Below, one piece after another: positions 16,963 to 24,777 of a stretch of 48,128 nucleotides of DNA. A model generated the notes under the pieces. It worked only from the letters and a program-made list of their open reading frames with translations, ran no database searches and was not told the origin of the DNA. Within the stretch, counting starts at the first letter, position 1, and every line of letters starts with the position of its first letter. Source of the stretch: an uncultured Saprospiraceae bacterium (GTDB taxonomy: Bacteria; Bacteroidota; Bacteroidia; Chitinophagales; Saprospiraceae). Both the position numbers and the translations under genes were made by a program. The DNA lies in NCBI GenBank assembly GCA_937921595.1, contig CAKZTD010000030.1, forward strand, positions 1 to 48,128. The letters run 5' to 3'.

Positions 16963-17700
16963 ATGAAATGTCTAATCATAGATGACGAACCGAAGAGCAG
17001 AAAAGTATTGCATAGCCTATGCGAAGAATACTGTCCTGAATTAAAGATGGTCGGTACGGCGGGTTCAGTCAATGAAGGTATTGAAAAGATAGAAGCACTT
17101 AAACCTCAACTGGTTTTTCTAGACATACACATGCCAATCAAAAGTGGATTTGCCCTACTTGACCACTACAAAGACAAGCAAGACTTCTCTGTTATTTTTA
17201 CAACTGCCTATGATGAATATGCGCTCGAAGCTTTTCGATACACGGTCGTTGACTATCTTCAAAAACCAATAGACATTGATGAACTCCAAACAGCTGTTAA
17301 CAAATCTATCAAAAATGGAATTTTAAACAAAGAACAGTTATCAACTTTACGAGGAGTTTTACTTGCTGAAAAAATCCAAAAAATCGCATTGAATACTATT
17401 GATGGATATACTTTCGTGAAATTTGAAAGAATCATTCGTTGTGAAGCGCAAGGCAATTACACCTCTGTTTTTTTAAAAGGAGGGAAGCCGGTTTTGATTA
17501 CAAAAACGTTAAAACACTATGAAGATCTATTAATACCAAAAGGGTTTTTTAGAGTACATAAATCCCACCTTATCAACCTTGAGTGTGTTCGTAAATTTAT
17601 TAAAGGTAAAAAAGGGATGGTAGAAATGATCGATGGAGAACAGATTGAAGTTTCTTCTCGAAAACGCGAATTACTCCTTGAGAAACTATCTAATTTATAG
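16963..17700 (+). CDS. LytTR-family response regulator without adjacent kinase
   Basis: A 245-residue DNA-binding response regulator. The receiver domain (1-115) has the acidic pocket in IIDDEP and phospho-acceptor Asp54 in VFLDIHMP, with the conserved TTAYDEYALEAF and YLQKPI switch segments. The LytTR DNA-binding domain (about 140-243) contains IIRCEAQGNYTSVFL, FFRVHKSHLINLECV and VSSRKRELL. All parts look functional. No histidine kinase lies nearby, so it may answer to a kinase elsewhere, perhaps to the LytS protein at 219-1274. It follows the ATE1-like gene by 13 bases, pointing to cotranscription. Confidence 0.93.
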   Translation: MKCLIIDDEPKSRKVLHSLCEEYCPELKMVGTAGSVNEGIEKIEALKPQLVFLDIHMPIKSGFALLDHYKDKQDFSVIFTTAYDEYALEAFRYTVVDYLQKPIDIDELQTAVNKSIKNGILNKEQLSTLRGVLLAEKIQKIALNTIDGYTFVKFERIIRCEAQGNYTSVFLKGGKPVLITKTLKHYEDLLIPKGFFRVHKSHLINLECVRKFIKGKKGMVEMIDGEQIEVSSRKRELLLEKLSNL

Positions 17701-17765
17701 TTAAATTTGATTCTTTGACGAATCAAGAATCTTAGTTTTTAAAACTCTTTTTTCAAAAACACTAC

Positions 17766-18239
17766 ATGCAATTTATTTCAGAATCCATTATCGATCAAAA
17801 ATCAGAGGCTATTGGCGAAGCTGAAAACCTTAACGACTATATTCAAAATCTAAAGGCTAAACAACCTGCACTATTAGCATACTTGTTCTCAGAAGGATTT
17901 GACCTTTTGACTCAAAGCGAAAAAGAATACACCATGTTTCTTGCGCTTGTCATCTGGGAGTCTGTCCATGAACTTCATCCAGATCAAGAATTAGTCGATC
18001 CAACTGATATTGAAAAAATAGAAGATCAGAATTGGGAAAATTTAAGCGATAAAAAAGATCAAAAATTCAGAGACAAGCTTACTGTGTTTTTTGAAAATAC
18101 GGAGCAAGAAGACTTACTAGCTTTTGTAGAAGATGCTTTAGTTCAGGACGAAGACGACATGATTTCTAATGATGGTCGCGAGTATGTTTTTATAGCATTA
18201 AAGACAATTATTGATTGCTTGGAAGAGGTGGCAGCTTAA
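17766..18239 (+). CDS. Acidic protein of unknown function
   Basis: A 157-residue, strongly acidic, apparently cytosolic and largely helical protein without signal peptide or membrane segment. I recognise no family. Features that stand out are an Asp/Glu/Lys-rich middle (about 75-115), a hydrophobic core helix EYTMFLALVIWESVHEL near residues 57-73, and a C-terminal helix ending DCLEEVAA. It begins 65 bases after the LytTR regulator stop and could be the last gene of that operon. Its TAA overlaps the stop codon of the convergent AstE/AspA-like gene by two bases, leaving no room for a terminator. Confidence 0.7.
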   Translation: MQFISESIIDQKSEAIGEAENLNDYIQNLKAKQPALLAYLFSEGFDLLTQSEKEYTMFLALVIWESVHELHPDQELVDPTDIEKIEDQNWENLSDKKDQKFRDKLTVFFENTEQEDLLAFVEDALVQDEDDMISNDGREYVFIALKTIIDCLEEVAA

Positions 18240-19177
18240 AAACCTTCCATTGTCTTAATTAAAAAGAAGCCGTCCTCTCCTTGCTTTTGATAAAGCGGCA
18301 TTAAAATTCGCCCATCGATTGAGGCCAATATTTTACCATGCCGATCATTAGCCAGATATTCTCCTTTTTTAATTTTTTGGAAATTTCTAAAATTCGGCAT
18401 CATTACAAAATCATCGCCTGGCTTTATATTGTGAATTTCCATTAATTCAGCTAGCTTAGGCAACTTTTTTGAATATTCTATCAACAATGAGTCATGTTTA
18501 TTTTCAATGTGAATCGCTTCTACACAACCAATGGTACGACAGCAATTCGTAATCGCTGCAATTGCCCGATTAATAGAAAGTTCCTCTTCATGTTGTCCGG
18601 ATTCAAAACAAACCGCAACAGTTTCTACATCAAAATTTCTATTATTAAAATAATGTAGCGTTGTCCCACGAATGCCTTTCAACAATCCTTTCACAACAGG
18701 AGCGTGTAACTCTAAAGCAATTCTGATACTTTCTTTTTCGTCTGTAGGTATTGAAAAAATTCCGCCAAATGCGGTGGTGGTATGAAGATCTAGTACAACT
18801 AATTTAGAAGGTTGATACTCCTCAATCTCTTTTTCGATCAATTCGAGAATCTCTTTGATTTCTAAACCCTCTTCGTCTAACGAATCAATAGAAGCATTTT
18901 TTATTCGATTCACATTCTCAACGGTCCATTGCCGATTAAGATCCTTATTGATGTAACGCTCGCCTTGTGCTTTGGCTCTAGTATTTCCAATTAAGCCGAG
19001 TAATCTCCCACAAAATTTAAATCCCGGATTCGCAATGGGCTCAACTTCCAGCATTTTCAACATAAGCTCTAACGCTTTTACCCCTGCAGGCTCATTCCCA
19101 TGCATAGCACCAAACACGATCAACAAAGGGCCTTTTTCTTCTCCGGTATACCTACCGATCACTCTTTCTAATTCCAT
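18236..19177 (-). CDS. Succinylglutamate desuccinylase/aspartoacylase-family zinc hydrolase
   Basis: A 313-residue zinc-dependent amidohydrolase of the AstE/AspA (M14-like) family. Zinc ligands are His26 and Glu29 in GAMHGNEPAG and His132 in LDLHTTT; the catalytic Glu192 lies in CFESGQHEE. RYINKDLNRQW (75-85) matches the substrate-binding Asn/Arg segment. The C-terminal beta domain (about 225-313) is present. Known members cut acyl groups from N-acyl amino acids; which acyl group is used here cannot be read, and no arginine-succinyl pathway genes are nearby. It is in tandem with the VanY-like gene upstream, 47 bases away. Confidence 0.85.
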   Translation of the reverse strand: MELERVIGRYTGEEKGPLLIVFGAMHGNEPAGVKALELMLKMLEVEPIANPGFKFCGRLLGLIGNTRAKAQGERYINKDLNRQWTVENVNRIKNASIDSLDEEGLEIKEILELIEKEIEEYQPSKLVVLDLHTTTAFGGIFSIPTDEKESIRIALELHAPVVKGLLKGIRGTTLHYFNNRNFDVETVAVCFESGQHEEELSINRAIAAITNCCRTIGCVEAIHIENKHDSLLIEYSKKLPKLAELMEIHNIKPGDDFVMMPNFRNFQKIKKGEYLANDRHGKILASIDGRILMPLYQKQGEDGFFLIKTMEGF

Positions 19178-19224
19178 TTCTTTTTCTCAAAGTTTAAATT
19201 AGTGGGGCATGGCAAAGATAGCAA

Positions 19225-20040
19225 TTACAAACAATCCTGATTAATCCCCAGCACATACTTTTTGACAATATCTATCTGAGGTGCGGATTCGGATCCTGCA
19301 AATCCAGAAATATCTCCATTCTTAATTCGCAGTCTATACTGATCAGTAAGTTTTTTTGAAATAGGCAAAAAAGACCAGTGCCATTTTTCTTCGTGATAAC
19401 CATTTGGTCGAGCACTTCCCATAGGAGAATAAGGTTGACAAAATCCAAACTTTGGTCCATTTACTACCAACCAATCATATTCTTTTTTTCCTTTTCCTTT
19501 TTCAAAATACTCGTTTGTCAAAGCATTGATATCTATATCCGTTCCCCAGTGATGCCGGGAAGACCCTGGCATTGAACTAAACTCTAATATTTTCAATGCC
19601 CGACTCTTTGCATCAGGATGTGTTTTAGAAAGATCTTTTCCTTCTACTTTTCTTACACCATTCCATTTCGCTTCCCAAATTCTTTTTTGATGAAAAAATG
19701 GACGGGTAGCAGAAATTATTTTCAGCGATATCCCTTCCTTTTTTGCAGCTGCATGCATCGCCTTAAAAGATTCATAGGTTTCTTTCCTAAGAAGCATAGT
19801 GGCATTTGATGCATAGCTTGGCGAAATTTTCACAAAGCGTTTATCTTTAGCAGGATTTATTTTTCCCATCAGATAATCCACTGTGATCGTAGAATCTAAT
19901 TCTACTTTATTCTCATCGACCAAATTGACCAATTTCACAGGAGTGGAATCTACTTTTTCTTTATTCATTGCTCCGTTTTCCGAAGGCGTATTTTTACAAC
20001 TTAAAAAACTTAACAACATCATCCAGATAATCAATCTCAT
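19225..20040 (-). CDS. VanY-type D-alanyl-D-alanine carboxypeptidase lipoprotein (M15 family)
   Basis: A 271-residue lipoprotein peptidase that would trim the D-Ala terminus or otherwise edit peptidoglycan peptides. The lipobox ends at Cys15 (SFLSC). The M15 zinc site is complete: His163 and Asp170 in SSRHHWGTDIDI and His221 in the ExWH segment EKWHW, with Glu218 as likely catalytic base. Residues 20-60 form a hydrophilic spacer from the membrane. It is probably anchored in the outer or inner membrane facing the periplasm. It precedes the AstE/AspA-like gene on the same strand. The exact bond cut is not determined by the motif. Confidence 0.9.
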   Translation of the reverse strand: MRLIIWMMLLSFLSCKNTPSENGAMNKEKVDSTPVKLVNLVDENKVELDSTITVDYLMGKINPAKDKRFVKISPSYASNATMLLRKETYESFKAMHAAAKKEGISLKIISATRPFFHQKRIWEAKWNGVRKVEGKDLSKTHPDAKSRALKILEFSSMPGSSRHHWGTDIDINALTNEYFEKGKGKKEYDWLVVNGPKFGFCQPYSPMGSARPNGYHEEKWHWSFLPISKKLTDQYRLRIKNGDISGFAGSESAPQIDIVKKYVLGINQDCL

Positions 20041-20098
20041 TCTTTTTTATTTGATTGTAAATTTATTTTAGAACTACATAAAACCAATTAATTTAGCA

Positions 20099-21520
20099 TT
20101 AATATTCAAATACCATTTGTTGACTTGGGAAGCCAAATAAAAACTCCTCTTTAATTAGAGCAGCAACTTTTGGTGGCACCATCTCTTCCCAACCCGCTTC
20201 GTCTGTTTTAATTTTTTCTAACACATCTTTTGAAAAAATATGCAAGAATTCTTTTTTAAATCCTTGAATATCACAAACGTGTCCACTATCCATAAGGTGT
20301 TGGAATAAAAATTTAATTCCTTCGGGAACTGGTAAATTCTTACAAGTCATTAGCTCCTCACTTCCTTCTTGCATCGCTGGATAAACATAGAGTTTTACAT
20401 TTCTAGTAAACAATTCCCCAAAAGCAGTCAATAGTCGACCGTCCTTGTTCTCTTCATATTTTTCACTGATCAAAGCCAGCAGTTGCCGAACCCCCAAAAC
20501 TAATCCTAATTTTTGAACTTTATAATCTGCCAAATAATTGATCAATTTCTGATGCGCTTCACAGTTTGAAATCACAACCGTTTGACCCAATGCATTTAAA
20601 ATTTCAGCTCGGTCCAAAAAATCTTTTTCATCCAGTTCTCCTGTCGAGCATAAATTATCTAGCGTAATTTCAGTCAACAAGATTGCCTTCCTTGGATCAA
20701 CATCTTCTTCTCCTCGAAACTGCTCCCAACTGGTCTTGATCATATCTTGATTTACCAAGGTTGCTGGTCGATAACTTCCTCTTACTACTTGTACACATTT
20801 TTTATACAAAAATTCTGAAGCATGAATATTTTTCCCATCAGGCCCAAACATTGCGACTGTACTTAGGCCATGTTTCACCAACATCAAACTCAACCAGCGG
20901 TTATCCAAGTCTTTGAAATCTGGTCCTGATATCCGGACCATGTCAATGGCCATTCGATCATGCAAATTATCCATCAAAGATTGAAGCATCACTTCCGCAT
21001 CATTATTATAATGATAGCAAGCATAAATTAGGTTTACACCTAAAACACCAATCGCCTGTTGTTGTAATTTATTATCCTGATCCAACATCCTAGCGTGTAA
21101 AACGATCTCATTAGGTTCGCCTTCTGGATCTAATTGAAACCGAATACCTAACCAGCCATCTCCTTTAATCGTTCGGGTATAGTTAATCGCAGAAACAGTA
21201 TCTGCAAATACGAAAAACTTTGTCTCAGGTCTTTGGTTTTGCAACCGTGACTCCATTAGACCATATTCGTGATCCAGCATTTTATATAAACGAGATTCGC
21301 AAACATATCTCCCCGAAGCCTCTGTTCCATAAATTTTATCTGAGTAAACTTTATCGTAAGCAGACATCGTCTTTGCTATTGTACCTGCTGCTGCGCCTAC
21401 TTGAAAGAAGTACCTTGCTACTTCTTGTCCAGCACCAATTTCCGAGAAGGTACCATAAATACGATCATCCAAATTGATCTCCAATGCTTTCTGATCTGTT
21501 TCGAGTGCTTGTCTTTTCAT
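20099..21520 (-). CDS. Conserved bacterial protein of unknown function
   Basis: A 473-residue cytosolic protein with a sharply conserved-looking N-terminus (IYGTFSEIGAGQEVARYFFQ, then GAAAGTIAKTMSAYDK). I recall close relatives in many bacteria but no experimentally assigned function, and I would not trust product names carried by such homologues. No signal peptide, membrane segment or nucleotide-binding loop is obvious. A middle segment IGVLGVNLIYACYHYNND and a later FLDRAEILNALGQTVVISNCEAHQKLINYLA look like alternating strands and helices of one or two alpha/beta domains. It stands alone, divergent from mnmG with 239 bases between the starts. Confidence 0.85.
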   Translation of the reverse strand: MKRQALETDQKALEINLDDRIYGTFSEIGAGQEVARYFFQVGAAAGTIAKTMSAYDKVYSDKIYGTEASGRYVCESRLYKMLDHEYGLMESRLQNQRPETKFFVFADTVSAINYTRTIKGDGWLGIRFQLDPEGEPNEIVLHARMLDQDNKLQQQAIGVLGVNLIYACYHYNNDAEVMLQSLMDNLHDRMAIDMVRISGPDFKDLDNRWLSLMLVKHGLSTVAMFGPDGKNIHASEFLYKKCVQVVRGSYRPATLVNQDMIKTSWEQFRGEEDVDPRKAILLTEITLDNLCSTGELDEKDFLDRAEILNALGQTVVISNCEAHQKLINYLADYKVQKLGLVLGVRQLLALISEKYEENKDGRLLTAFGELFTRNVKLYVYPAMQEGSEELMTCKNLPVPEGIKFLFQHLMDSGHVCDIQGFKKEFLHIFSKDVLEKIKTDEAGWEEMVPPKVAALIKEEFLFGFPSQQMVFEY

Positions 21521-21679
21521 AAATCGGTGATTATCAAACTTCAGGTCTTCGTATTTTGTGAATTAATTAGACCTTTTTAAATCAAATATAAAATTACAAT
21601 ACTAAAACGATTTTTCATGTAAATGTGTTACATCTATTCAAATCAATGAATCCACTCAATTTTATTGTTGAAAAAGTCG

Positions 21680-21687
21680 TAATTTTG
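21680..21687 (+). promoter_or_regulatory. Bacteroidota-type -7 box (TAATTTTG) ahead of mnmG
   Basis: Matches TAnnTTTG, 73 bases before the mnmG ATG. The upstream TTG words at 21665-21670 are too close for a standard -33 element, so support is partial. Confidence 0.4.
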
Positions 21688-21759
21688 CGGAGAATTAAAG
21701 GAAAAGAGAGGTACTTCATGATAAAAATCGTGTAATAATTAGTAAAAAATAAAAATACT

Positions 21760-23625
21760 ATGTTTCCAAAATATGATGTGATCGTTGTTGGTGCTGGACA
21801 TTCGGGGTGTGAAGCTGCTGTAGGAGCCGCAAACCTCGGGTCAAAAGTATTACTCGTGACTATGAATATGAATACGATTGCTCAGATGTCGTGCAATCCT
21901 GCAATGGGTGGAGTGGCGAAAGGGCAAATATTAAGAGAGGTAGATGCATTAGGAGGATACTCAGGCATCGTCACGGATCACACCATGATTCAGTTCAGAA
22001 TGCTGAATAGATCCAAAGGTCCAGCAATGTGGAGCCCAAGAGCTCAAAGTGATCGAATGATGTTTGCCGGAAAATGGCGGCATATGTTGGAAGGAAATAC
22101 CAATATTGATTTTTGGCAAGAGATGGTTACGGGCTTAGTTGTTAAAGATGGAGTCGTCAAAGGAGTTAGAACTTCTATTGGTTTAGAAATCGAAAGTAAA
22201 TCTGTTGTTCTTACCAATGGTACTTTTCTAAATGGACTGATTCATATCGGTGAAAAACAATTTGGCGGTGGTCGTGCAGGAGAGCGAGCAGCGAAAGGAA
22301 TTACAGAGCAGCTCCTCGAACTTGGTTTCGAATCAGGAAGAATGAAAACAGGGACACCTCCGAGAGTAGACGGGCGATCATTAGACTGGTCAGTGATGGA
22401 CGAACAACCTGGAGATGAAGATCCTTCTCAGTTTTCTTTTACAAAAACACCGAAGTTAAAAAAACAAAGACCTTGTCATATTACTTTCACCAGTAAGGAA
22501 GTACATGATGTTTTGCGAACTGGTTTCGATCGGTCGCCAATGTTTAATGGAAGAATCCGAGGGGTTGGACCAAGATATTGTCCTTCTATTGAAGATAAGA
22601 TTGATCGATTTGCAGATCGGGATCGCCATCAGCTTTTTGTAGAACCAGAAGGTTGGGATACATGCGAAATCTATGTCAATGGTTTTTCATCTTCTCTCCC
22701 AGAGGATATACAATTTAAAGCCATGACAAAAATCCGTGGTTTTGAAAATGCAAAAATGTTCCGTCCTGGTTATGCGATTGAGTACGATTATTTTCCACCT
22801 ACTCAATTGAAAATATCTTTAGAAACTCGTCTCGTAAAAAATCTATTCTTCGCTGGACAGATCAATGGTACAACGGGTTATGAAGAAGCGGCTTGTCAAG
22901 GACTAATGGCAGGAGTTAATGCACACCGAGCAGTAAATGAAGAAGAGGCTTTTGTTTTAAAAAGATCAGAAGCTTATATCGGTGTATTGATCGATGACTT
23001 AGTCAACAAAGGGACGAACGAACCTTATCGAATGTTTACTTCTAGAGCAGAATACCGGATTTTACTTCGACAAGATAATGCGGATTTACGCTTAACGCCT
23101 CTAGCTCAGGCCTTGGGTATGCTGAACATGGAAGAACGAATGATTCGGGTAGAAGAAAAAAATACTAAGGTTGCCGAGATTGAAAAATTCCTTAGAAAGA
23201 CGAGTGTTGATCCAAATGAGGTCAACGGATATCTGGAGTCAAAAAATTCTGCTCCGCTTAAACAAAAGGTAAAAATACAAACCATTCTGGCTCGACCAGG
23301 AGTAGAAATAGAAGAGCTAAAAGTCAGCATCTCAGATTTAGGAACCTTCTTAAGCAATTACGATTCCGAGTGCATCAACCTTGCTGGTATCAATCTAAAA
23401 TATGAAGGTTATACTCAAAAGGAACAAGAGATGGTAGAGAAGATGAATCGTTTGGAAGAAGTAAAACTAAAAGATGATTTTGATTATCAATCTATCATTT
23501 CACTTTCTGCAGAAGCGCGGGAAAAGTTAAACCAGATGAAACCACATACGATTGGTCAGGCAAGTAGAATCAGTGGTGTTTCTCCTTCTGATATTTCAGT
23601 ACTTTTGGTACATATGGGAAGGTAA
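21760..23625 (+). CDS. mnmG: tRNA uridine-5-carboxymethylaminomethyl modification enzyme, FAD subunit
   Basis: The FAD-binding subunit of MnmEG, which installs the carboxymethylaminomethyl group on U34 of several tRNAs. The 621-residue protein begins with the Rossmann motif VIVVGAGHSGCEAA (8-21) and carries SCNPAMGGVAKG, the GTFLNGLIHIG segment, and GRMKTGTPPRVDGRS. The later EAACQGLMAGVNAHRA and FTSRAEYRILLRQDNAD signatures are intact. The C-terminal helical domain that contacts MnmE and tRNA ends with IGQASRISGVSPSDISVLLVH. Length is normal. It is monocistronic, followed by a strong palindromic hairpin. Confidence 0.98.
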   Translation: MFPKYDVIVVGAGHSGCEAAVGAANLGSKVLLVTMNMNTIAQMSCNPAMGGVAKGQILREVDALGGYSGIVTDHTMIQFRMLNRSKGPAMWSPRAQSDRMMFAGKWRHMLEGNTNIDFWQEMVTGLVVKDGVVKGVRTSIGLEIESKSVVLTNGTFLNGLIHIGEKQFGGGRAGERAAKGITEQLLELGFESGRMKTGTPPRVDGRSLDWSVMDEQPGDEDPSQFSFTKTPKLKKQRPCHITFTSKEVHDVLRTGFDRSPMFNGRIRGVGPRYCPSIEDKIDRFADRDRHQLFVEPEGWDTCEIYVNGFSSSLPEDIQFKAMTKIRGFENAKMFRPGYAIEYDYFPPTQLKISLETRLVKNLFFAGQINGTTGYEEAACQGLMAGVNAHRAVNEEEAFVLKRSEAYIGVLIDDLVNKGTNEPYRMFTSRAEYRILLRQDNADLRLTPLAQALGMLNMEERMIRVEEKNTKVAEIEKFLRKTSVDPNEVNGYLESKNSAPLKQKVKIQTILARPGVEIEELKVSISDLGTFLSNYDSECINLAGINLKYEGYTQKEQEMVEKMNRLEEVKLKDDFDYQSIISLSAEAREKLNQMKPHTIGQASRISGVSPSDISVLLVHMGR

Positions 23626-23639
23626 AACAAGTGAACAAT

Positions 23640-23680
23640 GTAACAAGTTAGTAAGTGAACAAAACTTGCTAACTTGTTAC
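23640..23680. terminator. Bidirectional hairpin between mnmG and the M48-like gene, family C palindrome
   Basis: GTAACAAGTTAG (23640-23651) pairs perfectly with CTAACTTGTTAC (23669-23680), and the stem extends five more pairs (one G-T) to a seven-base loop. It separates convergent genes. No long T-run is present. One arm resembles the inverted repeat at 3960-4036. Confidence 0.6.
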
Positions 23681-23701
23681 TCTGCTCCTCTATTAATTTG
23701 T

Positions 23702-24547
23702 CTACTCCAACACACTCAACACATATCTTTCATACCCTCCATTCTGAATGAAGCTTCCACAGCCCCCTGGGTCAAGTACAAGCTGAACATAATCTCTTCT
23801 AGTCGGACTATCATAGTATCGGTTTTCCAACCATTTAAATGTTGAATCATTTTGTAACCGATCTAAAACCGATAGGATTCCTTGCCTATTAAAAATAGAG
23901 CTGCTACAAATTTGATTAGCTGTGTACTCATCATTCTGCATCACTTCACTTTCATCAAAAAGAAGATTACTCAAAGTCATTGCTAAAGTAAAAGCATCGG
24001 TTCCGTCATCATTTGGAATTCGCTTTCCAATATTTGAAAGCTTATTTGTGTTGTGCTCTGTAATCAAGCGATTGAGTAATGTTCGTTCATTAATTAGCAT
24101 AGCTTCAAAAGCCAAAACATAATACAACTCATGTTCTGTTTCCAGTGCTTTTAAAAATCCGGTCGAAATATAAAAATGCCCGCCAGGAACTCCAAAAGCA
24201 TTCAAGCCTGGATCATCAAGAATCGTTACTCTCCATGGGCGATCAAAATCCCAATGATTATCATCCGTTGCCAAATGATCTAACCGCAAAGAGTTAGTCG
24301 CCTGATTATACAAAGTCTGTACATACCAGTATACAGTCGTATCGTATGGTGGAATATTTGGTAAGACAGGAAAAGAATCTGGATTTTGTGCAATCGCAAT
24401 TTGGATTCTATCACCTAATTCTTCTCTTTTTTCTTTTACAAAATCGCTAGGATTGGTAACTAGTTCCAATTCTTCACGACAAGAAAGAGTTAGCGTAATG
24501 ACAAGCAGGTAGAGGATAACCGCAATGCGGTTTGTCATAATGTTCAT
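23702..24547 (-). CDS. M48-like lipoprotein with a lost zinc site
   Basis: A 281-residue lipoprotein (lipobox LTLSC, Cys23). The segment GLNAFGVPGGHFYISTGFLKALETEHELYYVL (residues 114-145) closely follows the hallmark stretch of M48 metallopeptidases, which is normally completed by a HExxH helix. Here that position reads Phe147-Glu148-Ala-Met-Leu151: both zinc-binding histidines are gone while the Glu remains. The third ligand, normally Glu in an EAD motif, falls on Thr209 in YTANQ. It is therefore most likely a non-catalytic M48 relative, perhaps a periplasmic binding or chaperone-like protein. It is monocistronic. The family call is by motif alignment in my head and should be checked structurally. 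Confidence 0.75.
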   Translation of the reverse strand: MNIMTNRIAVILYLLVITLTLSCREELELVTNPSDFVKEKREELGDRIQIAIAQNPDSFPVLPNIPPYDTTVYWYVQTLYNQATNSLRLDHLATDDNHWDFDRPWRVTILDDPGLNAFGVPGGHFYISTGFLKALETEHELYYVLAFEAMLINERTLLNRLITEHNTNKLSNIGKRIPNDDGTDAFTLAMTLSNLLFDESEVMQNDEYTANQICSSSIFNRQGILSVLDRLQNDSTFKWLENRYYDSPTRRDYVQLVLDPGGCGSFIQNGGYERYVLSVLE

Positions 24548-24711
24548 TTCAGTGTTTGTTTTTTTGTTTTAATCATGCCTCAATAGTACCTTGAGACAAG
24601 AAAGAACTGCAAAAACCCTTCCAAAAAGTGTTAAAAACGCAACTAACCTTATAAAAATGAGGGAGAAATACTTAATAAAAATAAATAATCTAACGTGGGG
24701 TAAAAACCAGT

Positions 24712-24766
24712 AGAGAGGAGTGAAAGTTAAGGAGTCTCACTCACTCTTCAACTCTCACTCCTCTCT
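24712..24766. terminator. Hairpin after the acyl-CoA synthetase gene, family A palindrome
   Basis: Arms 24712-24735 and 24743-24766 pair at 21 of 24 positions around a seven-base loop, starting 11 bases past the minus-strand stop at 24778. There is no T-run. Its left arm matches 17 of 21 bases of the hairpin at 6351-6417. Confidence 0.55.
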
Positions 24767-24777
24767 GCCAACCTCTG

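Noticed and set aside
20099-21520. Naming this gene as an outer-membrane receptor or nucleotide adenylyltransferase
   Set aside because: No signal peptide, plug or barrel strands, and no nucleotidyltransferase motif; the true nadD is at 40214-40789.
23702-24547. Active M48 metallopeptidase
   Set aside because: Surrounding sequence fits M48, but both HExxH histidines and the third ligand are replaced, so an active enzyme call would be wrong.
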